NCBI GenBank assembly: GCA_030540635.1
Contig: JAUNVW010000002.1
Location: 43,285-107,284, forward strand
DNA: 64,000 nt
Direction: 5' to 3'
DNA from: Tissierellia bacterium
GTDB taxonomy: Bacteria; Bacillota; Clostridia; Tissierellales; Peptoniphilaceae
Shown: in pieces, positions 16,836 through 26,244 of the stretch
How positions within the stretch are numbered: the stretch's first letter is position 1
Layout of the letters: every line of letters starts with the position of its first letter
The notes under the pieces: generated by a model
Told to the model about the DNA's origin: nothing
What the model saw: only the letters and a program-made list of their open reading frames with translations
Databases searched by the model: none
Position numbers and translations under genes: made by a program

Positions 16836-17416
16836 TATCTGATGATCATATTCTTTCCGGCATTTCCAATGCTTTCATAAATATCATACATATTGGAAAT
16901 TTCGCCAATTTTTAACTGATCTTTTCGATGGTAGAAATCCAAACAAGTTCCACAGGAAATGATCTCGACACCTTCTTTTTTCATTTTTTCTAAATCATCG
17001 AGGACAGGGGAACCTTCTGTCGTCAGATAAATCCCACGATTGTAAAAAACTAAGGTTTTTGGCAAGGGCTTTGTTTCTGAAACGGTGTAAATGAAAGATT
17101 TCATTAGGATTTTACCTAATTCTTCCTCCCCTTCACCCATTTTGTCGGAAGCAAAGGCAATGGTTAAACTTTCCCCTTTTCCTTCTTCCTTTTTTTTACC
17201 ATCTTTCGTGATGATTACCTCGTAATCCCCATCGAGACGTTCTTCGTATTGGAATTTATAATTTTGACTGCGAGCAAACTTCTCCAAATTCTTTACGCAT
17301 ACTTCATTATCGGCGAGGGTTAATACTTCGCCATGATCCATTTGATCCAATTCTTTTTTTGTTAATATAACAGGTTTTGGACAATCCATTCCCCGAGCAT
17401 CAATTGTTATCATCAT
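16835..17416 (-). CDS. yedF: YedF-type sulfurtransferase-like selenium metabolism protein
   Basis: Two-domain protein of 193 residues. An N-terminal TusA/SirA fold (1-72) has the CPxP motif in DARGMDCPKPVIL. A C-terminal DsrE-like domain (about 85-193) contains SCGTCLDFY. This fusion is the selenium metabolism YedF family, usually found in selenium-using anaerobes, but its exact reaction is not established. The second ATG (17413) has better spacing from the AGGAGG site than the first. No selD, selA or selenoprotein gene is visible in this window. Confidence 0.88.
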   Translation of the reverse strand: MMITIDARGMDCPKPVILTKKELDQMDHGEVLTLADNEVCVKNLEKFARSQNYKFQYEERLDGDYEVIITKDGKKKEEGKGESLTIAFASDKMGEGEEELGKILMKSFIYTVSETKPLPKTLVFYNRGIYLTTEGSPVLDDLEKMKKEGVEIISCGTCLDFYHRKDQLKIGEISNMYDIYESIGNAGKNMIIR

Positions 17417-17422
17417 TTCCTC

Positions 17423-18403
17423 CTAGGGTATTCTCTCCATTCGATTATTAAATACTAAATAAACTCCATGTCGATTTGAAACGACTTTTTTTATTTTTCC
17501 ATCGACTTTATAATCATTGATTTGATTGGTACGATAAACGCCGTATCCTCTTTCATTATATAATATTACATCGCGATCATGACTTAGAATATACTCATAT
17601 TCTGAACGTAAATTGATTTTATCAATACGATTTAATTTTTCATCATAGACAATGAAAGAATCTCCATCGATGATGTAAATCCCCTCTCCATTGACATCGA
17701 AACTTTTTATATCATCGACATAAACCGAATACAATTCATGTTCCGATGTAAAGACATAAATGGACCGATTGGTTAGCATAACTAAATCATCGTCCATAAA
17801 TTTCATGGCGTAAATCACTTGATCGACGAATTCATGATGGAGGATCAAGCCCTTACTCCCATGGAGATAAAACTCCGAAATATAGCGATTTTCATCGGTG
17901 TCTAATGCGGCGTAGGCAAAATAATTCCTCTTTTTATTCACTGCAGATAATGTAAACATTGCCTCTTCATCGACTTGTTTTGCCAATAAATTCCCATCAT
18001 TGTCAAGTGTTTTAATTTCATGATCGCCTAAAACCGTAAGGGTATTGTTCTCCCCCTTGATCATTTGATAATCCCCGGTATCTTCAATGGTCTTTCGGTG
18101 TTTTCCATTTTCTTTATAAATGTCAATACCATCGTTTAATATATAGAAGTATTCATCGCCGGCGGCTAAGTCTTTCATCCGGCCTTCATAAATAACCCGA
18201 GTCTTTCCACGATCATCGATGGTTAAAACTCTATCCTTGTCTTTTACCGCTGCCACTTTATCCGTTAATACAAGACTTTTTGGTTCTTGCAAATTAATTT
18301 TTTGAAAGCCATCATAGTTTTGGTGAAATGCAAGAAACAAAGAAAGTAAGATGACGATGATGAGTACAGCAATTGCTCCGTATTTAATCCATTTTTTATC
18401 CAT
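17423..18403 (-). CDS. DUF5711-like membrane-anchored beta-propeller protein
   Basis: Predicted envelope protein of about 326 residues: a short cytoplasmic tail, one membrane helix (about 8-27) and an extracytoplasmic region of repeated short beta strands. Several YVDD-, DGDS- and NERG-like turns suggest a propeller, as in the DUF5711 family. No catalytic motif is seen. I chose the ATG at 18403 (GGAAGG site eight bases upstream) over the ATG at 18418. First gene of the operon with yedF, DUF3343, mscS and DUF951. Function unknown. Confidence 0.7.
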   Translation of the reverse strand: MDKKWIKYGAIAVLIIVILLSLFLAFHQNYDGFQKINLQEPKSLVLTDKVAAVKDKDRVLTIDDRGKTRVIYEGRMKDLAAGDEYFYILNDGIDIYKENGKHRKTIEDTGDYQMIKGENNTLTVLGDHEIKTLDNDGNLLAKQVDEEAMFTLSAVNKKRNYFAYAALDTDENRYISEFYLHGSKGLILHHEFVDQVIYAMKFMDDDLVMLTNRSIYVFTSEHELYSVYVDDIKSFDVNGEGIYIIDGDSFIVYDEKLNRIDKINLRSEYEYILSHDRDVILYNERGYGVYRTNQINDYKVDGKIKKVVSNRHGVYLVFNNRMERIP

Positions 18404-18497
18404 AATTCTTCCTTCCATTCTCCTTTATTATAACATAATTGTGGGATATGTTTTAAGAATCGGGTATATATAAGCTAACAAAGGAAGGAGGCAATTT

Positions 18498-18938
18498 ATG
18501 GCAAATATTTTAATATGTGTAGATGGTTCTTCCGGTTCGGATCATGCCGTAGAACAGGCCATTAAATATGGATTATTAAAAGGCAATTATGTCCATTTAC
18601 TTCGTGTGGTACCAGAGAGCAAAGTGATTCCCGGAGGTGCTGCCGGTGCAGAGTACATCAATGCCTTAGTCGACTATAATGTAGAGCAGGCCAAAGAAAT
18701 GCTCGAAAAGTACGAAGAACGGATTAAAAACAAATGCCTGAATTACTCCACTCGGTATATTATTGGAGATCCGGCCAAGGAAATCCTCCATTATGAAGAA
18801 GACAATGAAATTGATATGATCGTCATTGGCTCCCGGGGACTTGGCAAATTCTCCAGAACAGTTATGGGTTCGGTTTCAACAAAGGTATCCAATAATTGTA
18901 AATGTTCTATTTTCGTATCGAAGGAGCCCCATGAATAA
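18498..18938 (+). CDS. universal stress protein (UspA family)
   Basis: Single-domain 146-residue universal stress protein with the ATP-binding pattern GxxG-9x-G(S/T) visible in GSRGLGKFSRTVMGSVS near residue 115. It starts with the typical NILICVDGSSGSDHAVEQA. A strong AAGGAGG ribosome site precedes it. Monocistronic, plus strand, ended by the large hairpin at 18941-18984. Likely cytoplasmic; client unknown. Confidence 0.92.
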   Translation: MANILICVDGSSGSDHAVEQAIKYGLLKGNYVHLLRVVPESKVIPGGAAGAEYINALVDYNVEQAKEMLEKYEERIKNKCLNYSTRYIIGDPAKEILHYEEDNEIDMIVIGSRGLGKFSRTVMGSVSTKVSNNCKCSIFVSKEPHE

Positions 18939-18940
18939 CT

Positions 18941-18984
18941 CGATTAAAAACTCCTAAATCTTAAGATTTAGGAGTTTTTAATCG
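18941..18984. terminator. large bidirectional terminator, uspA and DUF1294 gene
   Basis: Perfect 20-base arms (CGATTAAAAACTCC then TAAATC, and complement) around TTAA. The hairpin serves the convergent uspA and DUF1294 genes and includes the latter's stop codon. Confidence 0.88.
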
Positions 18985-19259
18985 ATAGGGTTAAGGATAT
19001 AATATAAAAATATTAAGGCGTAAATCATTGCTATTATCGGTATTCCCCGATAAAATTTCTTTTTGGATAATTTATGTTTTCCAAGAATCATGGCCATGGC
19101 TCCCCCTATAAAGCCTCCAAGAACAGAGAATAAAAGAAGAACTTTTTCCGAAATACGCCATTTTTTCTTCACGGCTTTTCTTTTGTCCCAAAGAAATAAG
19201 AGGAAGTTTAGGGTATTTATTCCAAGGAAATAAAGGAATATTTCCCGATTATAAGGCAT
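18978..19259 (-). CDS. DUF1294 family membrane protein
   Basis: Protein of 93 residues with three hydrophobic segments and the family features NTLNFLLFLWDKRKA, RISEKVLLLFSVLGGFIGGAMAM and HKLSKKKFY. Function of the family is unknown. Its start overlaps the end of the amidotransferase gene by 11 bases. Confidence 0.88.
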   Translation of the reverse strand: MPYNREIFLYFLGINTLNFLLFLWDKRKAVKKKWRISEKVLLLFSVLGGFIGGAMAMILGKHKLSKKKFYRGIPIIAMIYALIFLYYILNPID

Positions 19260-19944
19260 TTTTAAAGGCCTTCATTAATTGGACATTGGCTTCACTTTTT
19301 TGATAGGCATATTCCGGATGCCATTGGACACCTAAGAAAAATTTCTTCCGGGGATCATAGGCTCCTTCAATGAGCCCATCGTCAGATCTGCAAATCTCAA
19401 CAAGATCATCGGCCAATTCACGAATCCCTTGATGATGAAGGGAATTGACTTGGAAACGGGAAGTCCCCACCATTTGTTTAAAATCATCATGGGTAGTATT
19501 TACCCAATGGGCAAAATTTGTGTAGGGCTTTTCCATTTCATGATTATCCTTTAGATCTTTAAACTCTTCTTTTAAATCTTGATATAATTTTCCCCCCATG
19601 ACGCCATTCATCAATTGAAAACCACGGCAAATCCCGAGAACGGGAATGTCTTTTTCCAGTAGAGCTTCCATTAAAGTCGTTTCTAGAAAATCTCTTTTTG
19701 GTGCAAATTCTTTACAATGGCGATTCTCTTCACCATAAATCGACGGATGAATATCTTGGCCTCCACTGAAGATGAATCCGTCTAATTGATCGACAAGGGC
19801 AAATATGGCTTCCTTTTCCCTATGGAATGGTAAGATTACATAATTAATTTTAAAGTCATTTAACATTTCCATATAATAATCCAATAACCAAAGGGATTTT
19901 AAATCCCCATCATATAAAGGGGTAAGACCCACTATTTTATCCAT
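19249..19944 (-). CDS. class I glutamine amidotransferase-like protein (peptidase C26, PuuD-like)
   Basis: Predicted gamma-glutamyl hydrolase of about 231 residues, similar to PuuD, which cleaves gamma-glutamyl-GABA in putrescine degradation. The nucleophile elbow is PVLGICRGFQLMN with the catalytic Cys at about residue 104. The His-Glu pair is QWHPEY near residue 208. The substrate-loop FSGGQDIHPSIYG is also typical. No synthetase domain is fused. No other putrescine gene is nearby, so the substrate is open. The second ATG (19944) has better spacing from GGAGG than the first (19947). Confidence 0.85.
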   Translation of the reverse strand: MDKIVGLTPLYDGDLKSLWLLDYYMEMLNDFKINYVILPFHREKEAIFALVDQLDGFIFSGGQDIHPSIYGEENRHCKEFAPKRDFLETTLMEALLEKDIPVLGICRGFQLMNGVMGGKLYQDLKEEFKDLKDNHEMEKPYTNFAHWVNTTHDDFKQMVGTSRFQVNSLHHQGIRELADDLVEICRSDDGLIEGAYDPRKKFFLGVQWHPEYAYQKSEANVQLMKAFKNAL

Positions 19945-20058
19945 CATGGACCTCCTATTATTTGGGAAAAAATCAATTGATCCATCTAAAGCTGATTTTT
20001 CCCCTATTTTTAAAGCAATCCAGTATATTATATCATAGTCCTTCGACTTTACAAGAAA

Positions 20059-21180
20059 TCAGTTCCGACTTTTTATTTTTTTAACGGCAAGGCCGGCGAC
20101 GATAAAGAATATGAAAAATAGGAGTAATAAAATCGATAATGAAGGATCCAAACGATTATTCATTATCGCAAAATCCATATTGTTAACGAGATAATACATG
20201 GGTAAAATCTTCGAAAATTGGATAACATTTTGGGATAAAATTTCCCGGGGTACAAAATTTCCACTAATCATCGCCATTGACAGGGCGACTCCTGTAAAAA
20301 TCGCATTTAAAATGGATTTATGATGGGTGAAATTACTTATAAAAAATACCATGCCTATGGAAACCAGAAGTAATAGGGAGAGATTTCCAATGATCGGTAA
20401 ATGATGGACTTCAAAAAAGGCTTCTTTTTGATAAAAATAGAGTATTGGCATATAGAAAAGAATTAGGATAAAGGAAATGAGAAATTGGGACATCAGGCTC
20501 TTTCCAATAAATTCTTTTCGGCTCGTCCCCGATACTAGAATCCTGTTGGCGATATTCTTCCTTTGAAATTCTATGAATCCTATCCCCACCACATTGAAAA
20601 TCAACATCATCAATACATATAAATAGGAATTAAAGAATGCAATTAACCATTCTTTATAATATAAGGATTTGGCGATATCATCATTTTGAAATTGCACCTT
20701 GGTCTCGATGGCCTCCAGATCTTGAAAAAGTTGATCCAAAGGAATGTCGTTTTTGATCCCGGCATTCATGAAATGGAGGATTTCCTCCCCTTGATTTTGA
20801 AACAAAATAGAGGCATATCGGGTTTTATCCGTAAAGACTTGGAGAATCTCCTTTTCTCCATTTATTAATTTTTCGTCAAAATCACGATTTAAGATCAATC
20901 CACCATATATTTTCGATACATAAAGATCTTCTTTTAATTTGTTTTCATCGTCATAGGCGATTAATTCATGATCTTTTCCCAAAGTTTTTAGGAAAAAATT
21001 GCCGAATTTGCCTTCTCCTTCATTGATATAACCAATGTTTACCCTTTCTTTTTCAAAGCTCATGGGCGTATCTTTTGTCTTTGAAAACAAAATGGTCAGG
21101 ACGATAAATATGATTAAATATAAGATAATTTGTAAGGGTTCTCTTTTTATGATTTTTAAATATACTTTAAATAGATTCAT
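20059..21180 (-). CDS. ABC-2 type transporter permease (second permease of pair)
   Basis: Membrane component of an ABC exporter, 373 residues. One N-terminal helix is followed by a large extracytoplasmic domain (about 35-175) and five C-terminal helices, the standard ABC-2 fold. The region NIANRILVSGTSRKEFIGKS is the cytoplasmic coupling loop. Overlaps the upstream permease by 14 bases. With 21167-22216 and the ATPase at 22216 it forms a three-gene exporter divergent from a two-component system, a layout common for antibiotic or lipid-stress responders. Confidence 0.85.
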   Translation of the reverse strand: MNLFKVYLKIIKREPLQIILYLIIFIVLTILFSKTKDTPMSFEKERVNIGYINEGEGKFGNFFLKTLGKDHELIAYDDENKLKEDLYVSKIYGGLILNRDFDEKLINGEKEILQVFTDKTRYASILFQNQGEEILHFMNAGIKNDIPLDQLFQDLEAIETKVQFQNDDIAKSLYYKEWLIAFFNSYLYVLMMLIFNVVGIGFIEFQRKNIANRILVSGTSRKEFIGKSLMSQFLISFILILFYMPILYFYQKEAFFEVHHLPIIGNLSLLLLVSIGMVFFISNFTHHKSILNAIFTGVALSMAMISGNFVPREILSQNVIQFSKILPMYYLVNNMDFAIMNNRLDPSLSILLLLFFIFFIVAGLAVKKIKSRN

Positions 21181-22216
21181 ATTTCGATCTCCTTAATACA
21201 ATAATGGGAACAATCATCAATACAATGGCGGTGAGGATGTTTTTAACTATCGATTGAAAAAAACCATCAAAAATTTGTAATTGATTAATACGATAATAAT
21301 TTTCCGTCAAAATATTTGCCGGATTAATACTTTGAAGCCATGGCAGTTTTTCATCGGCTAAAATCTTTAAATCGGCGTTTTGCATCCCCGATAGCGCAGT
21401 AAAAAATAAAATCGCAAATACCGTCAACCCCGTTTGAACACTGGATGATATTTTCGGGATTACACTAATGGCCATGCCTAGAGCTATGCCATAAAATGAA
21501 CCGCAAAGGACGAGAAGGAGATTGCGATAGTCCATCACAAAAATTTCCCGTTTCAATACAAATTGTAAAAAACCCATTAATATAAGGGTTGCCACTGTAT
21601 TTAATGCCAAATAAGTAAAGGACGAGTATAAAATCAATTCACTTTTTTTCGCCGGTGAAATGGATATTCGTTGGCCAAGAACCGAGCGATTGGGCTGAAT
21701 TACATTTGAAAAATCATTGATGAAAAAAGCGCTATATAGGGATAACATGACGATTAAGGTGTAAAAGACTAAATCAAAATCTTGTATTTTATTATCCTCG
21801 GCTTTGATAAATGGACGTTCAAATTCAAAATCTTCAATGGGTAGTGCTGATCCTCGAATTTTCCCATAGGTATTGACGGCGTGATATAGAATATTTTGCT
21901 CCAAGCCATTGGATTTAATAATGATCTTATCACCGTTGACAATCCCTAAAATATCATCATTTTCCAATGCTTCTTCCGCTTTTTCTTTCGCTAAATCTTG
22001 GATATCAAATATTTTCATGGACTGAAAGTTTCTTTTTAACTCTTCATTTTCTTCAATGGCTATGGGGATTTTAATCCTTTCTTCTTCCATATCCCCAAAG
22101 GCAAAATGAAAGACGAGGGTAAGTAGCATGGGAAAAAGAATCGTCCAAAATAAAGCAACACGGTCATTGACTACATTTTTTATACTTATCATAAAATTTC
22201 TTCGGATTCTTCCCAT
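21167..22216 (-). CDS. ABC-2 type transporter permease (first permease of pair)
   Basis: Membrane permease of 349 residues paralogous to its downstream neighbour. It begins RRNFMISIKNVVNDRVALFW with one helix, an extracytoplasmic domain (about 45-165), then five helices. Its start and the ATPase stop share one base, so translation is coupled. Two distinct permeases suggest a heterodimeric channel. Confidence 0.85.
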   Translation of the reverse strand: MGRIRRNFMISIKNVVNDRVALFWTILFPMLLTLVFHFAFGDMEEERIKIPIAIEENEELKRNFQSMKIFDIQDLAKEKAEEALENDDILGIVNGDKIIIKSNGLEQNILYHAVNTYGKIRGSALPIEDFEFERPFIKAEDNKIQDFDLVFYTLIVMLSLYSAFFINDFSNVIQPNRSVLGQRISISPAKKSELILYSSFTYLALNTVATLILMGFLQFVLKREIFVMDYRNLLLVLCGSFYGIALGMAISVIPKISSSVQTGLTVFAILFFTALSGMQNADLKILADEKLPWLQSINPANILTENYYRINQLQIFDGFFQSIVKNILTAIVLMIVPIIVLRRSKYESI

Positions 22217-23148
22217 TACTCTCGAAGCTCCTTTCCCGTTAATTCTAAGAAAACATCATTTAATGTGGGATTCTCGGTATAGAGTCTACTGTAAATGTAT
22301 TTCTTTTCTTTTAAAAAGGCTAATAATTCCTCCAAATTATTGGTCGATTGACCAAAACAAAGGCGATAGGCATTTTCATTTTTTGTTACATCCATAATAT
22401 TGGGTAATGCCCGAAACTCTTTAATGGTTTCTTTCCTTTCATTTTCAAGTTCTAAATGTATTTTTTCCGTCGTCGCAATGGAGCTTCTCAGTTCGTCCGT
22501 CGTTCCTTCCGCGAGATTTTCTCCTTTATCCATGATAATGATCCGATCACAAAGCTCCTCGGCCTCATCTAAATAATGGGTGGTATAAACAACGGTAACT
22601 CCTTTCTCTTTCAATCGTTTAATGCCCTGGAGGATAAAATTTCGGGACTGGGCATCGACGGCTACTGTCGGTTCATCGAGGAACAGCAGTTTTGGTCCAT
22701 GGACAATACCACAGGCAATATTTAATCGTCTTTTCAATCCCCCGGATAATTTCCGGGGCAAAAATTTACGATATTTTTCAATTTCAACGAATTCCAAAGC
22801 CTCTTGGACAAGTTTTTTATTGTCTTTTGGGGAGAATTTATATAGGGATGCAAAATAATGGATATTTTCTTCCACCGTTAAAGATTCAAATACACCGATT
22901 TCTTGGGGTACAAGGCCAATTTGTTCTTTCAGATCATAGGATGTTGGTTTCATTTTTTTGCCAAACACTTTAATTTCTCCTTTATCATAAGTGAGTAGTC
23001 CTAGAATACAATTGATGACCGTTGTCTTCCCCGAACCATTGGGACCGATCAGGCCGACGATTTCTCCTTTTCGAACCAACATATTAAAGTGATTTACTGC
23101 GATTAGGTCTTGATAAGCTTTTACTAAATTTTTTACTTCGATTACCAT
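22216..23148 (-). CDS. ABC transporter ATP-binding protein (drug/antibiotic export type)
   Basis: ATPase of 310 residues with Walker A GPNGSGKT, Q-loop VPQEIG, signature LSGGLKRRLNIACGI (the R-rich form typical of ABC-2 drug exporters), Walker B KLLFLDEP and H-loop TTHYLDEAEEL. A C-terminal extension (about 220-310) ends with NPTLNDVFLELTGKEL, as in DrrA/NatA-type subunits. I chose the ATG at 23148 (GAGGTGAT site). First gene of the exporter operon. Confidence 0.92.
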   Translation of the reverse strand: MVIEVKNLVKAYQDLIAVNHFNMLVRKGEIVGLIGPNGSGKTTVINCILGLLTYDKGEIKVFGKKMKPTSYDLKEQIGLVPQEIGVFESLTVEENIHYFASLYKFSPKDNKKLVQEALEFVEIEKYRKFLPRKLSGGLKRRLNIACGIVHGPKLLFLDEPTVAVDAQSRNFILQGIKRLKEKGVTVVYTTHYLDEAEELCDRIIIMDKGENLAEGTTDELRSSIATTEKIHLELENERKETIKEFRALPNIMDVTKNENAYRLCFGQSTNNLEELLAFLKEKKYIYSRLYTENPTLNDVFLELTGKELRE

Positions 23149-23204
23149 ATTTATCACCTCTTAATAATATGATACAATGATTTCAACGGGAAAATTAGTG
23201 GTAA

Positions 23205-23226
23205 TTGTCATTTTTTCATATGACAA
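23205..23226. promoter_or_regulatory. inverted repeat in the exporter/two-component divergent region
   Basis: TTGTCAT-N8-ATGACAA, perfect 7-base arms, 24 bases before the histidine kinase start and 57 bases before the ATPase start. It could be an operator for the response regulator or a small hairpin. No independent support. Confidence 0.3.
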
Positions 23227-23249
23227 ATGTAATGAACAAGGAGGAAGGG

Positions 23250-24308
23250 ATGGAATTATTTATTATTCGCTTATTCATATACTTCATTTGCACGAGTTTT
23301 TACTTCAATAAAGAGATCACCCTTCTTCGTCTAAGTTCGGTTTTAATCCTATTGATCCTTTCTTTATTAAAGGAATATTTTTGTCGAAAAAAAATCGATT
23401 ATTTCTATTATTTTCTCTATGGATTATGTCTTTTTCCCTTTCCCCGACTTCTTTTTTTCTTTCCCGCAATTTCCTTTGATTTGGCGGGAAATTTTCGCTG
23501 GAAATCTTGTGGTTTTCTAATTTTAATTTTCATCAAACCCGATCTTCGGCTTTTTTTGGCATCACTTTTCACGATCTTTTTATCCATCAGCCTTAGGGAT
23601 TACGAAGATCGGATTCAATACCATCGATTATCGAAAAATCGTTTAAAGGAAGATGCCCTTCTTTTACGAAAAACCCATGAGCAGTTCTTAGAAGAACAAG
23701 TTCTTAAAGAAGAGATGATTCTGTTTCAAGAACGGGAGAGGATTTCCAGGGAGCTCCATGATTCTATTGGCCATACCATTTCCTCCTCGATTATCCAATG
23801 TAAGGCCTTGGAAATGATTGCGACAAATCATCGGGAAAAAATGATGATTTGTCGATTGGCTAAGGGCTTGGAATCCGGTATGGAAGATATTCGTAACACC
23901 CTCCATCACATGAATCAATCGGCCTTTGATCTCCAATGGAAAATCAATGATTTAATGAAGGATATCACCGCGGAAAAGAATCTCTTTTATTATCTCGATG
24001 ATGAACCGGTCTATGAATTGAAGAAAGATATTATTCTCATGGTCAAGGAAGCAATTACGAATTTCAATAAACATTCCAATGGAAATTACTTTTCCATTAC
24101 GGTAAAGGAAACAAAGGATTACATTATCCTTCTTATGAAAGATAATGGCATAGTAGGAGATATGAAACAGGGATTAGGTTTAGAAAATCTTGAAAATATT
24201 GCAATAAGAAATCATGGAAAATGTACCATTGGTACGGAAAATGGATTTCAAATAAGAGTACTCTTACAGAAAGGAAAAAAAGATGAAGATAATCATAATC
24301 GACGATGA
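23250..24308 (+). CDS. sensor histidine kinase, NarL-system type (HisKA_3)
   Basis: Membrane sensor kinase of 352 residues. The N-terminal third is four to five closely packed hydrophobic segments with almost no extracellular loop, typical of intramembrane-sensing or LiaS/DesK-like kinases. The dimerisation/phosphoacceptor motif RERISRELHDSIGHT has the His near residue 170. The HATPase has VKEAITNFNKHSNG (N box) and DNGIVGDMKQGLGLENL (G boxes). I chose the ATG at 23250 behind AAGGAGG. Overlaps the response regulator by 26 bases. Likely controls the divergent ABC exporter. Confidence 0.88.
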   Translation: MELFIIRLFIYFICTSFYFNKEITLLRLSSVLILLILSLLKEYFCRKKIDYFYYFLYGLCLFPFPRLLFFFPAISFDLAGNFRWKSCGFLILIFIKPDLRLFLASLFTIFLSISLRDYEDRIQYHRLSKNRLKEDALLLRKTHEQFLEEQVLKEEMILFQERERISRELHDSIGHTISSSIIQCKALEMIATNHREKMMICRLAKGLESGMEDIRNTLHHMNQSAFDLQWKINDLMKDITAEKNLFYYLDDEPVYELKKDIILMVKEAITNFNKHSNGNYFSITVKETKDYIILLMKDNGIVGDMKQGLGLENLENIAIRNHGKCTIGTENGFQIRVLLQKGKKDEDNHNRR

Positions 24309-24879
24309 TGTATTGGTCGTGGAATCTTTAAAAATGATTTTTACTGCCCATGGAATTGATGTTGTCGCCGAAGGTTATTCCGGTCGAGAAGGTGTCCTTC
24401 TTTATGAAAAACACCGTCCCGATGTTTTATTAATGGATATACGCATGGATGATCAAGACGGCATCACCGCAACAAAGGAAATTATGGCGAAGGACCCCAA
24501 TGCTAAAATTTTACTTTTGACGACTTTTCAAGATGAAGAATATATTAATAAAGCCCTTCATTACGGAGCCTCTGGCTACATTTTAAAATCCAATATCGAT
24601 TCTTTGATTCCATCGGTACAAGCTGTTTATTCTGGAAATACCGTACTTGACCGAGAGATTGTCGGAAAATTAACGAGAGAAAAAATCTTTGACGATAATC
24701 ATCTCACCCCAAGGGAATCGGATATTTTAAAACTTGTGGCTGAGGGATTTTCCAATCGGGAAATTGCTCAAGCCCTTTATCTCAGTGAAGGTACCGTTCG
24801 AAATTATCTTTCAAATTTGTTGACAAAGCTTGAACTACGGGACCGTACCCAATTGGCGATTTATTATTATAAAAGGTGA
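24283..24879 (+). CDS. response regulator, NarL/FixJ (LuxR) type
   Basis: Transcription factor of 198 residues. The receiver domain (1-118) has its phosphoacceptor Asp in VLLMDIRMDD (about residue 52), with acidic pair IIIDDD and the Lys in ILKSN. The C-terminal LuxR helix-turn-helix is LTPRESDILKLVAEGFSNRE. Partner of the overlapping kinase. The aldehyde dehydrogenase start lies four bases past its stop, so all three genes may share a transcript. Confidence 0.93.
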   Translation: MKIIIIDDDVLVVESLKMIFTAHGIDVVAEGYSGREGVLLYEKHRPDVLLMDIRMDDQDGITATKEIMAKDPNAKILLLTTFQDEEYINKALHYGASGYILKSNIDSLIPSVQAVYSGNTVLDREIVGKLTREKIFDDNHLTPRESDILKLVAEGFSNREIAQALYLSEGTVRNYLSNLLTKLELRDRTQLAIYYYKR

Positions 24880-24883
24880 TATC

Positions 24884-26212
24884 ATGTTTTCAAAACAAAA
24901 GGAATATTTAAAAGAAGGCCATTTAAGAACTTATTCCCTTCGCCTTCTCCATATCCATCAATTAAAAAAAGAAATTTTATCCAAAGAGAAAGCGATTATT
25001 AACGCTTTAAAAAGGGATATTGGAAAATCAGATTACGAATCCTATATGATGGAATATTATTTGGTACTTTCAGAATGTGATTATTTCATTAAACATTTGA
25101 AAAATTTAGTTACACCAAAAAAACTTCCCTGGGACTTGTCGACTTTCCCTGCGAAAAAGAGAATTCTCTACAAGCCCTATGGCCAAGTCTTGATCCAATC
25201 CCCTTGGAATTATCCTTTTCAATTAGCGCTTATCCCGGTCATCGGTGCCATTTGCGCCGGAAACACCGTTGTTTTAAAAACATCCCGAAAGGTCCCCCAT
25301 GTCAATGAAGTATTGGGCGAAATTTTCCAGGGATTTCCTAAAGAATTGATTTATTTCGCTGAAGAAGAAAGCCATGATGAGATTTTAGAATATCCCTTTG
25401 ATTTTTATTTTTTCACCGGTTCAAAAAAAGTCGGAAAGAAAATCTATGAAATCGCCGCAAAAAATATGGCGCCAATCGTTTTAGAATTAGGGGGCAAATC
25501 CCCTTGCATCATCGATGAAACGGCATCGATCGACGATGCAGCAAAGAAAATCGCCTGGGGAAAGTTCTCCAATGGCGGACAAACTTGTGTTGCACCGGAT
25601 TATGTCTTAATCCATCATTCCAAGAAAAAACCATTTATCCAGGCGATGAAAAAGGAAATGAAAGCCTATCAGTCAGAAGACCAAATGGCCCGAATTATTA
25701 CCGAAGAAAAATTCCAAGAATTACGGTCTTATTTGGAGGATTATGACGAAATCATCGGCGGAGAAACCATTGTGGATCAACGAATCCTTTTTCCGACCCT
25801 ATTACCCAATGTGACAAAAGAGGATGCCATTATGGAGGAGGAAATTTTCGGCCCAATTTTGCCCATTCTTTCCTACGATGATTTTGACGAGGCCATCGAT
25901 ATTGTCCTGTCAAAGGATACCCCCCTTGCCCTTTATCTTTTTAGTAAAGATCATCAAGCCATTAATCGTGCCATTATGGGATTACCCTACGGTTCTTCCT
26001 GTTTAAATGATACCCTCATCCAGTTGGCATCCCATGATCTACCTTTTGGAGGATTACACGAAAGCGGTATGGGAAATTACCATGGAAAACATTCCTTTTA
26101 CACCTTTAGTCATGAAACCGCCTTTTTAAAGGGAAGTTCCTTTAAAAACCCCCTACGTTTTCCTCCCTATACATCAAAAAAGTTAAAATGGTTAGACCGT
26201 TTTATGAAATAA
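24884..26212 (+). CDS. aldehyde dehydrogenase (NAD(P)+)
   Basis: Oxidises aldehydes to carboxylic acids. The 442 residues fit the short class-3-like family, which lacks the N-terminal extension. Catalytic Cys is in FSNGGQTCVAPDYV, general base Glu in VLELGGKSP, and the Asn in SPWNYPFQL. EEIFGPILPI is the cofactor-side motif. The ATG at 24884 follows AAAAGGTGAT; a longer frame from 24830 lies inside the response regulator gene and is rejected. Linkage to a stress two-component system could suggest detoxification of lipid-derived aldehydes, but this is inference. Confidence 0.9.
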   Translation: MFSKQKEYLKEGHLRTYSLRLLHIHQLKKEILSKEKAIINALKRDIGKSDYESYMMEYYLVLSECDYFIKHLKNLVTPKKLPWDLSTFPAKKRILYKPYGQVLIQSPWNYPFQLALIPVIGAICAGNTVVLKTSRKVPHVNEVLGEIFQGFPKELIYFAEEESHDEILEYPFDFYFFTGSKKVGKKIYEIAAKNMAPIVLELGGKSPCIIDETASIDDAAKKIAWGKFSNGGQTCVAPDYVLIHHSKKKPFIQAMKKEMKAYQSEDQMARIITEEKFQELRSYLEDYDEIIGGETIVDQRILFPTLLPNVTKEDAIMEEEIFGPILPILSYDDFDEAIDIVLSKDTPLALYLFSKDHQAINRAIMGLPYGSSCLNDTLIQLASHDLPFGGLHESGMGNYHGKHSFYTFSHETAFLKGSSFKNPLRFPPYTSKKLKWLDRFMK

Positions 26213-26244
26213 AAAACTCGAAAGCAAATGCTTTCGAGTTTTTT
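26211..26244. terminator. bidirectional terminator, aldehyde dehydrogenase and DMT genes
   Basis: Sixteen-base arms (AAAAAACTCGAAAGCA and complement) with a two-base loop between the convergent genes. Confidence 0.88.
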
